Source: NIOZ-UU13 sp035528395 (GTDB taxonomy: Bacteria > Planctomycetota > Phycisphaerae > Sedimentisphaerales > Anaerobacaceae). From it: 64,000 nt of DNA. Every line of letters starts with the position of its first letter. The first letter of the stretch is position 1. The notes under the pieces were generated by a model. That model was not told the origin of the DNA, ran no database searches, and saw only the letters and a list, made by a program, of their open reading frames with translations. The translations under genes were made by a program, and so were the position numbers. Of this stretch, positions 9,081-16,498 are shown one piece after another. Location: positions 6,583 to 70,582 of the forward strand of contig DATKYR010000071.1 in assembly GCA_035528395.1 (NCBI GenBank), read 5' to 3'.

Positions 9081-9995
9081 CTATTTTTCAGATTCCTTTT
9101 CTGGTTTCATTACCTCTCCGGTCATAGGGACGAATCGAACGGGCATGACATTACTCTTGTGGAGATTTCCCTTTTCATCCTTTGTAATCAAGACGAGGTA
9201 CTGAAAATCCCATGGACGGCCGTAAGGTAATATCATTCTGCCGCCCGGCTTTAATTGCTCGAGCAGCGGTTCAGGTATGCGTCCGGCGGCGGCCGTTCCG
9301 ATGATGGCGTCAAACGGGGCCACATCCGGCCAGCCGAAGAAACCATCACCGAACCTGACGAATACGTTCGGGTAGCCGAGCTCTTTCAGGCACTTTTCGG
9401 CCCTATTTGCAAGCCCTTCGACAATCTCGATAGTATAGACCTCTTTTGCAATCTCGGCGCAGACCGCGGCCTGATAGCCGGAGCCGGTGCCTATCTCCAA
9501 GACTTTGGAATCGGGCCTGAGCTTTAAGGCCTCGGTCATAAAAGCAACGATATAAGGCTGACTTATGGTCTGGTCAAAGCCGATAGGCAGCGGATTGTCT
9601 GTATAGGCATAGCGCTGCTCGGTGGACCGGACAAAGGCGTGGCGGGGCACAATTCGCATCGCCTTTAGGACATTGGGGTCCTTGACGTCTCTGGCCTGGA
9701 TTTGCCAGGCAACCATTTTTGTCCGCTCTTCGATGCGCTCGGCAAAAGCCGGATGCTTATGGTCGAGACGCAGCAGCAACTTATCGTTCGGGTCTTTTTG
9801 CTCCTGCTCTGACTGCCGGCTCGGTTCGGCAGGTGCCTTATTGGCATCCGATTCTATCTCCTGCGAAGCTACAACAGTCTCCGGCTCCTTTGCACAGTTA
9901 ACCGTAAAGATAATTGTAAATAACGCCGGCACTATCAGCAAACACAGGGCCACATACACCCACTTCTTGAGCCGTCCCGGATTTGTTGCAGCCAT
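9081..9995 (-). CDS. pcm: Protein-L-isoaspartate O-methyltransferase, membrane-anchored/exported
   Basis: The C-terminal two-thirds is a typical PCMT: QARDVKDPNVLKAMRIVPRHAFV, then TISQPYIVAFMTEAL and the SAM-binding VLEIGTGSGYQAAV. It repairs isoaspartyl residues by methylation using S-adenosylmethionine. Unusually for this cytosolic family, residues 11-32 are a strong hydrophobic segment followed by an Asp/Glu/Lys/Gln-rich linker to about residue 70, so the enzyme is either anchored with a spacer or exported. Since SAM is not expected outside the cytoplasm, anchoring in the inner membrane with a cytoplasmic domain, or an export signal of unclear purpose, are both open. The gene ends 18 bases from the MTH938-like gene, convergently. 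Confidence 0.9.
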   Translation of the reverse strand: MAATNPGRLKKWVYVALCLLIVPALFTIIFTVNCAKEPETVVASQEIESDANKAPAEPSRQSEQEQKDPNDKLLLRLDHKHPAFAERIEERTKMVAWQIQARDVKDPNVLKAMRIVPRHAFVRSTEQRYAYTDNPLPIGFDQTISQPYIVAFMTEALKLRPDSKVLEIGTGSGYQAAVCAEIAKEVYTIEIVEGLANRAEKCLKELGYPNVFVRFGDGFFGWPDVAPFDAIIGTAAAGRIPEPLLEQLKPGGRMILPYGRPWDFQYLVLITKDEKGNLHKSNVMPVRFVPMTGEVMKPEKESEK

Positions 9996-10277
9996 TTTCT
10001 ATCCCTCCAATTTGCATTCTACAATTTCCGATTGAGAATTGGCTACGGCCACCCTGTACTTCTCTAATAACGCAAGGCCCAGCAATAGGTAATATTATAC
10101 CATATATTTAGAAAACAACCGCAATTTAATCTTTTCCAAAAACCTCATTTTTAGATTTTTGGAAGACTGTTCCCTATATGGCAAACAGGAAATATTCCAG
10201 GCTTTTTAGCAAGTGATTATCATCAGTTAGCAACCATACCGCCGGTACAAATACCAAAAATTTTGTAAAAAAACCCC

Positions 10278-10305
10278 TTGCAAGAAAAAGATTAACTTTT
10301 ATACT
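10278..10305 (+). promoter_or_regulatory. Candidate promoter for tRNA-Gly
   Basis: TTGCAA (10278-10283) and TATACT (10300-10305) are spaced by 16 bases and end 16 bases before the mature 5' end of the tRNA, as expected for a stable RNA promoter. Confidence 0.6.
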
Positions 10306-10321
10306 TTAAGCTATGATAATT

Positions 10322-10393
10322 GCGGGTGTAGCTCAGTGGTAGAGCGTCACGTTGCCAACGTGAATGTCGTGAGTTCAAATCTCATCACCCGCT
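10322..10393 (+). tRNA. tRNA-Gly(GCC)
   Basis: Acceptor GCGGGTG pairs with CACCCGC (10386-10392), discriminator T. Anticodon arm CACGT-TGCCAA-ACGTG type loop gives anticodon GCC at 10354-10356. D-arm GCTCAGTGGTAGAGC and T-arm GTTCAAATC are canonical. Confidence 0.96.
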
Positions 10394-10424
10394 TAAAGGA
10401 GTTTTCCCAGGGATAGGGGCCTGA

Positions 10425-10444
10425 AAACGCATTTTTTTGCGTTT
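10425..10444 (+). terminator. Hairpin after tRNA-Gly
   Basis: AAACGCA-tttttt-TGCGTTT is a perfect 7-bp stem about 30 bases past the tRNA end. The stem closes with its own T-run, compatible with termination of the tRNA transcript. Confidence 0.5.
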
Positions 10445-10742
10445 AGGAACCTTATAGTATCGGTGAGATACCGGCTAACGGGTAGTTTGGCGTTGGTTGC
10501 CGATATGTTTAGGAAATCGTGAAAACCTGGCTAAAGCCCGTTGCTTCGCTTTTGCGGCTGTACTCGCGTTACCGCAGGTGCGAGCGAAGCAAAACGGCGG
10601 GTTGATGCCTTTTTTGTTTATTATTTCAGAATTGCGCCCGCTTGTGCGGGTGTAAATTCCTGCCTGCCCGCTGCTTTTGCAAGGGTAAACTCGTCCCCGC
10701 GAAATCGGGGAGCAGGCAGCAAAATTGTTCAGGAGCAACAAA
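10445..10742 (+). other. Structured intergenic leader before trigger factor
   Basis: No gene is seen in this stretch of about 300 bases, but it is rich in inverted repeats: GTATC-ggtga-GATAC (from about 10457), CCCGC-ttgt-GCGGG (about 10634-10647) and TGCCTGC...GCAGGCA enclosing CCCCG-cgaaat-CGGGG (about 10659-10718). The last lies just before the tig Shine-Dalgarno, so it could shape translation. No known riboswitch class was recognised. Confidence 0.35.
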
Positions 10743-12308
10743 ATGGCTGAAGAAGAGCAAACCGAAGAACAAACGGCAGAACAGACTGCGGAAAAAACCC
10801 AAGAGCGAGCCGAAGAACAATCCACGGCACCGGAAGAAGAACAACCGACAGCACCAGAAGAAGAATCAAAGGCACCGAAAGAAGAAGAATCAAAGGGACC
10901 GAAAAACACAGTAACAATCGAAGAAGCAGGCCCCTGCAAAAAAAAGGTCTCTATAGAGATACACGAAGAGAAAATTAAGAACGCCACTGATGAAAAATAC
11001 AAAGAGCTGCGTAAAGAAGCGCTGGTGCCTGGTTTTAGAAAGGGTCGAGCGCCCCGCCGACTTCTGGAAAAAAGATTCGGCAAGGAGACAACCGAGCAAA
11101 TCAAATTGAAACTGCTGATTGACGCGAGCGATTCAGCGGTCAAGGACAACGAGCTGCAGATAATAGGCGAGCCGGACATTGATTTTGAAAAAATAGAGAT
11201 GCCGGACGAAGGCCCGATGAAGTTTGATTTTGAGGTCGAAGTGCGTCCCGACTTTGACTTGCCGCAGCTCAAAGGTATCCCGGTAACCAGGACAAAACTG
11301 GAAGTTACGGATGAGCAAATCGATAGAGAGATTGAGCGATTACAAAGATGGTCCGGTATATGGACTCCGCGTAAGGATGGAGCAGTTGAGCCTGAGGACC
11401 AGATAATTGCCGATGCTCTTATCAAGGTCGAGGGCACCGAGGAAGAACAGAAACTCGACAACATCGAGATATATGTAAGGCCAAATGGTTTTGTCGGCCA
11501 AATCCCGGTTGAGAAGCTCGACGAATTACTGGCCGGTGCCAAGGCCGGAGACACCAAACAGATAAGCGTCGATGTCCCAAAGACATATTTCAGGGAAGAA
11601 TATCGCGGCAAAAAGGTGGATGTCCAAATCGAAATCAAAGATATCAAATGGCTCAAGCCCGCCGAGTTAGACGAAAATTTCCTCACGAGAATTGGGGTCG
11701 AAAATGAAAACGAGCTGCGGGAAAAAACGCAGGACATGCTGCAGAGCCGATTAGAGACTCAGGTCCGAGAAGAAATGACTGAGCAAATTCACCAGTATCT
11801 GCTCGACAAAACCGATTTCGACCTGCCGTTAGACATTGTCGCTCAGCAGTCAGAGACGCTGCTGCAAAGGCAATATACAAATCTGATGATGCGTGGATTG
11901 CCCCGCGAGCAGCTCGATGAGCAGATAGAACAGCTTCAGGCCGCCAGCGAAGAGCAGGCAAGGGAACAGCTAAAAACATTCTTTATTATGGACAAAGTCG
12001 CCGATAAGCTCGAAATTGAAGTCAGTGACGAAGAGATTAACGGCCATATCGCCCAGATAGCCCTTAAGCGGGGACAAAGGCCCGAAAGAATGAGAGAGCA
12101 AATGGAACGCGATGGCTCGTTAGCTCAGTTCAAGTTAGAGGTACGTCAGAATAACTGCATCTCTAAATTACTCGAGACAGCAAAAATAACAGAAAAGAAG
12201 CCCGATAAGAAAGCCAAAAAAGCCCGGAAAACCGCCAAGAAATTGGCGAAAAAAACCGCTGAAAAGCCGGCCGGGGCTGAGAAAAAACAACCCAAAAAAA
12301 GCAGCTAA
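10743..12308 (+). CDS. tig: Trigger factor (ribosome-bound chaperone / prolyl isomerase)
   Basis: CAGGAG eight bases upstream selects the ATG at 10743 over one at 10725. The 521-residue protein starts with a Glu/Gln-rich segment of about 55 residues that ordinary trigger factors lack, then the ribosome-docking domain with the signature PGFRKGRAPRRL, the PPIase domain (about 205-300, with conserved-domain features reduced) and the long helical chaperone arms (about 310-485). It ends in a Lys/Ala-rich tail (KKARKTAKKLAKK) that could contact rRNA. Trigger factor shelters nascent chains at the ribosome exit. Here it precedes two clpP genes, the frequent tig-clpP arrangement; clpX is not in this window. 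Confidence 0.95.
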   Translation: MAEEEQTEEQTAEQTAEKTQERAEEQSTAPEEEQPTAPEEESKAPKEEESKGPKNTVTIEEAGPCKKKVSIEIHEEKIKNATDEKYKELRKEALVPGFRKGRAPRRLLEKRFGKETTEQIKLKLLIDASDSAVKDNELQIIGEPDIDFEKIEMPDEGPMKFDFEVEVRPDFDLPQLKGIPVTRTKLEVTDEQIDREIERLQRWSGIWTPRKDGAVEPEDQIIADALIKVEGTEEEQKLDNIEIYVRPNGFVGQIPVEKLDELLAGAKAGDTKQISVDVPKTYFREEYRGKKVDVQIEIKDIKWLKPAELDENFLTRIGVENENELREKTQDMLQSRLETQVREEMTEQIHQYLLDKTDFDLPLDIVAQQSETLLQRQYTNLMMRGLPREQLDEQIEQLQAASEEQAREQLKTFFIMDKVADKLEIEVSDEEINGHIAQIALKRGQRPERMREQMERDGSLAQFKLEVRQNNCISKLLETAKITEKKPDKKAKKARKTAKKLAKKTAEKPAGAEKKQPKKSS

Positions 12309-12486
12309 AAGGGGAACAATATATTACAAAAATGGGGTAAAAATAGAATCAGCGAGTAAAAATATCCGATAAAAACGTATCCGCTTGTCGGTAGTCTGCA
12401 AAGGGCGAATATATGTCCTGTGAAAGCCTCGGACAAGGTACGAAACACGAGTTGCAAAAATACGAATTTCATAAAGGAATCAATGA

Positions 12487-13164
12487 ATGTCTATTGAACA
12501 TCGTGCAATAAACATTGCGAGAAAAAATATAGAGCCGTACCATCAATATGGCCAGTATCAGCGCTATCGCCAGATGAGTCTGGACGATATGCTGCTGGAG
12601 AACCGGATTGTGTTTCTGATAGGGCAGATATCGTATGATAGGGCTGCTGAGGTCATTATGAAGATGCTGTATCTGGACAATCTCAAGCGTAAGAATGAAA
12701 TCAGCCTGTATATCAATTCCCCGGGCGGCAGCGTTGACGATACGATGGCTATTTACGATACGATACGCTTCGTCAGCTCTCCTATAGCGACCTACTGTAT
12801 CGGCAGGGCTCAGTCCGGTGCCGCGGTGATACTGGCAGCCGGCTCAAAAGGCAAAAGGTACGCCCTTCCACACGCCAAAGTTATGCTGCATCAGCCCTGG
12901 GGTGGTGTAAGCGGCCAGGCGGCCGACATCAAAATACAGGCCGAAGAAATCCTCAAGGCCAAAACCATGATAAATGAAATTCTTTCAAAACACACCGGCC
13001 AGTCGGTTGAAAAAATCGCCTCTGAGACTGAAAGAGACAGATATATGACTGCCGATGAGGCCCAACAATACGGCCTTATCGACGAGGTGCTGCAAGAAGA
13101 AGACAAAGATAAAGAAGAAGATAAAGATAAAAAAGATGACAAAAAGAAAAAAGACGGTAAATAG
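12487..13164 (+). CDS. clpP: ATP-dependent Clp protease proteolytic subunit (first copy)
   Basis: 225 residues with the serine protease triad in place: S110 in GRAQSGAA, H135 in VMLHQP and D184 in ERDRYMT. The nucleophile motif departs from the standard GQAASM found in the second copy. INSPGGSVDDTMAIYDTI is the family signature. AAAGGA upstream supports the start. The extreme C-terminus (EEDKDKEEDKDKKDDKKKK) is a charged low-complexity tail. ClpP degrades proteins fed by ClpX/ClpA-type unfoldases. A second clpP follows, so the organism probably forms mixed or alternative ClpP barrels. Confidence 0.95.
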   Translation: MSIEHRAINIARKNIEPYHQYGQYQRYRQMSLDDMLLENRIVFLIGQISYDRAAEVIMKMLYLDNLKRKNEISLYINSPGGSVDDTMAIYDTIRFVSSPIATYCIGRAQSGAAVILAAGSKGKRYALPHAKVMLHQPWGGVSGQAADIKIQAEEILKAKTMINEILSKHTGQSVEKIASETERDRYMTADEAQQYGLIDEVLQEEDKDKEEDKDKKDDKKKKDGK

Positions 13165-13210
13165 TTTAGTCAGTGGTGAGTAGAATGAGTGAACTAAAGT
13201 GCCTAAAATG

Positions 13211-13280
13211 AGCTAAAGTGAGCTAAAGTGAGCTAAAGTGAGCTAAAGTGAGCTAAAGTGAGCTAAAGTGAGCTAAAGTG
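13211..13280 (+). repeat. Tandem repeat of AGCTAAAGTG
   Basis: Seven perfect 10-base units AGCTAAAGTG run from 13211 to 13280, with degenerate units before them. The unit corresponds to the terminal sequence of the palindromic element that follows, so it looks like slippage expansion of the element's edge. Confidence 0.9.
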
Positions 13281-13398
13281 ACAGCTTCGCTGTCATTCTG
13301 AGCGGAACGCAGTGTAGCGAAGAATCTCCTTATTGCTCAGGAGATGAGATCCTTCGGCTCCTCCTCAGGATGACACTTACGTGTCACTTTAGGCACTT
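13280..13398 (+). repeat. Dispersed palindromic repeat, long copy A
   Basis: Starts GTGACAGC-ttc-GCTGTCATTCTGAG, contains GCGAAGAATCTC and GAGATCCTTCGGC, and ends CAGGATGACACTTACGTGTC followed by ACTTTAGGCACTT. The outer edges are inverted copies of AAGTGCCTAAAGTGACA. Same organisation as the elements at 22818-22996 and 29092-29236. No coding capacity. Confidence 0.8.
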
Positions 13399-13484
13399 CA
13401 AACTTTAGACACTTTTTTGATAACCAATTAACCATATTGTGGTTTTTCGTTTTTAACTTTACGTTTTTAGTCTCAGAGGTAAAT

Positions 13485-14114
13485 ATGATAGTTAATCAAA
13501 ACCTGGTGCCGATAGTAATTGAGAAAAGTGGTCGAACCGAACGCGCATACGATATTTATTCAAGACTGCTGAAGGACAGGATAGTTTTTCTCGGTGGACC
13601 AATAGAGGATGCATCTGCCAATTTAATCATTGCCCAGATGCTGTTTCTGAGCAATGAAGACAACAAGAACGATATTCATTTTTATATCAATTCGCCCGGC
13701 GGCTCAATCACAGCAGGGTTTGCAATCTATGATACGATGCAGTTTCTGCGTTGCGACGTTGCGACGTATTGTATCGGGCAGGCGGCAAGTATGGCGGCGT
13801 TGTTATTGGCCGGCGGCAAGTCCGGCAAACGCTTCCTGCTGGCAAACAACAGGATTCTTCTGCACCAGCCATTAATCACAGGACAGTTGATTGGGCCGGC
13901 CACCGACCTGGATATCGAAGCCCAGGAAATATTGAGGCTGCGCGCCCGGCTTTATGATATATTGGCCAACCATACAGGCCAAATGGTCGAGAAAGTTGAA
14001 AAGGATTGCGACAGAGACCTCTGGCTGGATGCAGCCGAAGCAATCGAATACGGCCTGGCCGACAGAATATTGCAAAAGGCACCTGAAATCGTAAAGAACC
14101 AGGAGCAGGAATAA
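13485..14114 (+). CDS. clpP: ATP-dependent Clp protease proteolytic subunit (second copy)
   Basis: GAGGT upstream selects the ATG at 13485; an in-frame ATG at 13437 would add an atypical N-terminus. The 209-residue product has the full catalytic triad: S102 in the standard GQAASM, H127 in ILLHQP and D176 in CDRDLW. INSPGGSITAGFAIYDTM is the ClpP signature. It is separated from the first clpP by a repeat-laden 320 bases and its stop codon overlaps the start of the next gene (TAATG), implying co-translation with the lipoprotein gene. Confidence 0.95.
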   Translation: MIVNQNLVPIVIEKSGRTERAYDIYSRLLKDRIVFLGGPIEDASANLIIAQMLFLSNEDNKNDIHFYINSPGGSITAGFAIYDTMQFLRCDVATYCIGQAASMAALLLAGGKSGKRFLLANNRILLHQPLITGQLIGPATDLDIEAQEILRLRARLYDILANHTGQMVEKVEKDCDRDLWLDAAEAIEYGLADRILQKAPEIVKNQEQE

Positions 14115-14812
14115 TGGATATGGATATCGAATTGTCAGATGTCAGAAGTCAGAAATCAGAAGTCAGATGTCAGAAGTCAGAAATCTGTCATTTGTTTTCT
14201 GTTCTCTGTCTTCTGTCTTCTGTCTTCTGTCTGTGCGTTGTTGCCGGCTGTGAAAACGCAAACAGTCAAAAATCGCCGCTGGTCGAGCAAATCGGAAACT
14301 TGACGAAGCAAAAAAAGCAGTTAGATAACCAGCTCGAACAGTCCAGAGCCGAAAACGAACAATTAACAAAGCAAATGCAGGTACTCTCCGGCTTACCCGA
14401 GGAAGTCAAGGGTGAAAATCTCTATCGCCTTGAAAAAATCAAGATTGGCAAATATACCGGATTCTTCGATAAAGACGATGACGGCAAAAAGGAAAAACTG
14501 ATTGTCTATATACAGCCCCTCGATGAAGAGGGTGATATAATAAAGGCCACAGGCGCCGTGGACGTTCAGCTCTGGGACCTGGATTCGTCAGAGACAAACC
14601 AGGCCTTGCTCGGCCAGTGGCACGTAGAACCGGGCGAGCTAAAAAAACTCTGGTTTGCCACATTGGTAACCATCAATTACAGATTGACTTTCGACATAGG
14701 CGACAAGGTCAGAAGTTTCGACGAGCCCTTGACAGTGAAGGTAACCTTCACCGATTACCTCTCCGGCAAAGTATTCAAAGAACAAAAAGTAATAAAGCCA
14801 CAAAGCCCGTGA
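14114..14812 (+). CDS. Putative lipoprotein with coiled coil and C2-like C-terminal domain
   Basis: The start overlaps the clpP stop. The first 50 residues are encoded by short-unit repeats (GTCAGAAG-type units then TTCTGTC-type units) giving a Ser/Gln/Lys/Arg stretch followed by a hydrophobic run LFSVLCLLSSVFCLCVVAGC with a lipobox-like end at C47, so the repeat DNA itself appears to encode the signal peptide. Next is a coiled coil (about 58-92, LTKQKKQLDNQLEQ) and a beta-rich domain (about 100-232) with FFDKDDDGKKEKL and AVDVQLWDL that looks like a soluble C2-like fold of the kind found in planctomycete lipoproteins. Function unknown. A paralogous signal-peptide design occurs in the HEAT-repeat gene at 18287. 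Confidence 0.65.
   Translation: MDMDIELSDVRSQKSEVRCQKSEICHLFSVLCLLSSVFCLCVVAGCENANSQKSPLVEQIGNLTKQKKQLDNQLEQSRAENEQLTKQMQVLSGLPEEVKGENLYRLEKIKIGKYTGFFDKDDDGKKEKLIVYIQPLDEEGDIIKATGAVDVQLWDLDSSETNQALLGQWHVEPGELKKLWFATLVTINYRLTFDIGDKVRSFDEPLTVKVTFTDYLSGKVFKEQKVIKPQSP
14135..14240 (+). repeat. Short-unit repeat tract encoding a signal peptide
   Basis: Imperfect units of GTCAGAAGTCAGAAATCA give way to TTCTGTTCTCTGTCTTCTGT units. The tract lies inside the coding sequence of the lipoprotein at 14114. A near copy occurs at 18328-18416 in an unrelated gene. Confidence 0.8.
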
Positions 14813-14846
14813 CTCGTGCCCCATTACTTGTATTTCGTATTACGCG

Positions 14847-14921
14847 ATGAATAAGAATCTGGTCATAACGAAGGACAAGATTGCTGATTTTTGCCAACGG
14901 CATCATATCCGCCGGCTTTAG
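14847..14921 (+). pseudogene. Nucleotidyltransferase (MNT-type) N-terminal remnant
   Basis: The 24 codons from ATG 14847 to TAG 14921 read MNKNLVITKDKIADFCQRHH followed by IRRL, which is the start of minimal nucleotidyltransferases; the expected continuation (LFGSVLR...DSDID catalytic motif) is absent, replaced after the stop by unrelated sequence. MNT proteins are usually paired with HEPN toxins. This is a relic without catalytic residues. The surrounding 14813-15025 shows no other gene. Confidence 0.6.
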
Positions 14922-15025
14922 TATAGCAAGTGGAAAAGGCTCTGTCGGAGCAAAACCATTAAGCATCAACTCTCTAAATCAGTGCTTCATATTGAGAAGT
15001 GATTCTTAAAGGCCAGGGTTAATAT

Positions 15026-15361
15026 ATGAGGTCTGGTCTAACCAGGAAGTTTATAGTCAGTACCATACTTGTAACACCAGTTGCTATCTTTCTTGCCCTC
15101 GTATCCACTGGTGGCGGTCATGGTAATTACTTTTTCGCCAAAATTTTCTTTCCCTACACGATGTTTTCGACACATTTTTTTGATGATACAATTACCCTGC
15201 CATTTGCTGTCTTAGCTTTGGTCCAGATACCCTTTTATGGAATCTTTCTCGCGATTGGAGCAAGAAAGAAGAAACTGAAGTTGGCTGCTATCAGCATCAC
15301 TATACTTCATTTTATTGCGTTATTACTGTGTTTACTAATTCCTATGCCAAATTTTTCTTAG
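15026..15361 (+). CDS. Small membrane protein of unknown function
   Basis: 111 residues with three clear hydrophobic helices: about 10-30 (FIVSTILVTPVAIFLALVST), 57-78 and 85-106, separated by a Lys-rich loop (GARKKKLK). No family was recognised. It stands between the nucleotidyltransferase relic and the methyltransferase gene, preceded by AGGGTTAAT. Codon usage looks ordinary. It may be a real gene, but only the membrane topology can be stated. Confidence 0.45.
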   Translation: MRSGLTRKFIVSTILVTPVAIFLALVSTGGGHGNYFFAKIFFPYTMFSTHFFDDTITLPFAVLALVQIPFYGIFLAIGARKKKLKLAAISITILHFIALLLCLLIPMPNFS

Positions 15362-15550
15362 GACGAAAGACAGACGATGCTATTTCGAGAAATGGAGATA
15401 GCTGTTCAAATCACAAAAAAATGAGGCTATTGGTGGCTAAACTTATCTGGACAATTTCCAACAAGTTCAATCGCACGACAATAGCTCTATACAAATCATT
15501 GCTTTTCCAATTCCACTTGCAAAGTCATCGCCAGGTTGTAAAATATCGCT

Positions 15551-16498
15551 ATGCAAAAACTACTCAACAAGATAATATGCGGCGACTGTATTGAGGTTTT
15601 GGGCAAGATTGACGAGCCGTTTGCCGACCTTATCTTCGCCGACCCGCCATTTAACATCGGCTACAAATACGATAAATACTACGATAAAGTCAAAAAGAAA
15701 AACTACATCGCCTGGACAAAAGAATGGATGAGCATTTGTAAAAAGGTGTTAAAACCACACGGCTCGTTCTATATAGCGATAGGTGATGATTACGCCGCCA
15801 ACGTAAAAATCATAGGCGACGAATTAGGCCTTTTTATGCGGAACTGGATAATATGGCATTACACCTTCGGCCAACAAACAAAAAATAAATTCGCACGGGC
15901 CCACACCCATATTTTTTACTTCGTTAATGACAATAAAAATTTCACCTTTAATGACCACGCCATCCGGGTCCCCTCAGACCGACAGTTAATTTATAACGAC
16001 AAACGGGCTAATCCGACAGGCAAAATGCCTAACGATGTCTGGGACGAATTCCCTCGTGTGTGCGGCACATTCAAAGAACGCCAGGGTTGGCACCCTTGCC
16101 AGATGCCGGAGAGCCTGCTAAAAAGAATCATAGCGGCAAGCTCCAATCCCGGTGACTGCATGCTCGACCCTTTTAGCGGCTCGGGAACCACCGCAGCAGC
16201 AGCAGTCCAATCAGGTAGAAATTACATCGGCGTGGAAATATCTGAAAAATATGTTGAAAATGCAAATGAACGTTTGGCCCGGTTGAAAAAACAACACCAG
16301 AGAAATCTGTTTCTCAACACCACCGAGTTGAACGAACTAAAGCGGCTTTCGGCTGACATAAAAACACCGATAAAGGAAATTGCCGCCGACAGTAAACTTT
16401 TGAAACATTTTGCAAATCAGTTTACCGTGCGGATGAACAATCAAAAACGCTACCGTTCAGAAGAAATAGCAACGGCTTTAAAGGATTTAGCCGATTGA
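15551..16498 (+). CDS. Orphan site-specific DNA methyltransferase (N4-cytosine / N6-adenine, beta class)
   Basis: 315 residues. The catalytic motif IV DPPF is at 31-34 (LIFADPPFNIGY) and the SAM motif LDPFSGSGTTAAAA starts with D206, so motif IV precedes motif I, the beta-class order. The C-terminal 70 residues after the SAM domain are a helical tail. No restriction endonuclease gene is adjacent, so it is probably an epigenetic (orphan) methylase or a solitary remnant of a restriction system. Its stop codon overlaps the TTG start of lnt (TTGA at 16495-16498), suggesting coupled translation with a housekeeping gene, which fits a stably inherited methylase. Recognition sequence unknown. Confidence 0.88.
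   Translation: MQKLLNKIICGDCIEVLGKIDEPFADLIFADPPFNIGYKYDKYYDKVKKKNYIAWTKEWMSICKKVLKPHGSFYIAIGDDYAANVKIIGDELGLFMRNWIIWHYTFGQQTKNKFARAHTHIFYFVNDNKNFTFNDHAIRVPSDRQLIYNDKRANPTGKMPNDVWDEFPRVCGTFKERQGWHPCQMPESLLKRIIAASSNPGDCMLDPFSGSGTTAAAAVQSGRNYIGVEISEKYVENANERLARLKKQHQRNLFLNTTELNELKRLSADIKTPIKEIAADSKLLKHFANQFTVRMNNQKRYRSEEIATALKDLAD

Noticed and set aside
10475..11737. A 420-codon open frame antisense to the trigger factor gene
   Set aside because: It is Ser-rich and mirrors the Glu/Lys codons of tig; no RBS and no recognisable domain. The tig frame is certain.
13200..13290. CRISPR array at the tandem AGCTAAAGTG units
   Set aside because: The units are 10 bases and directly abutting, with no spacers.
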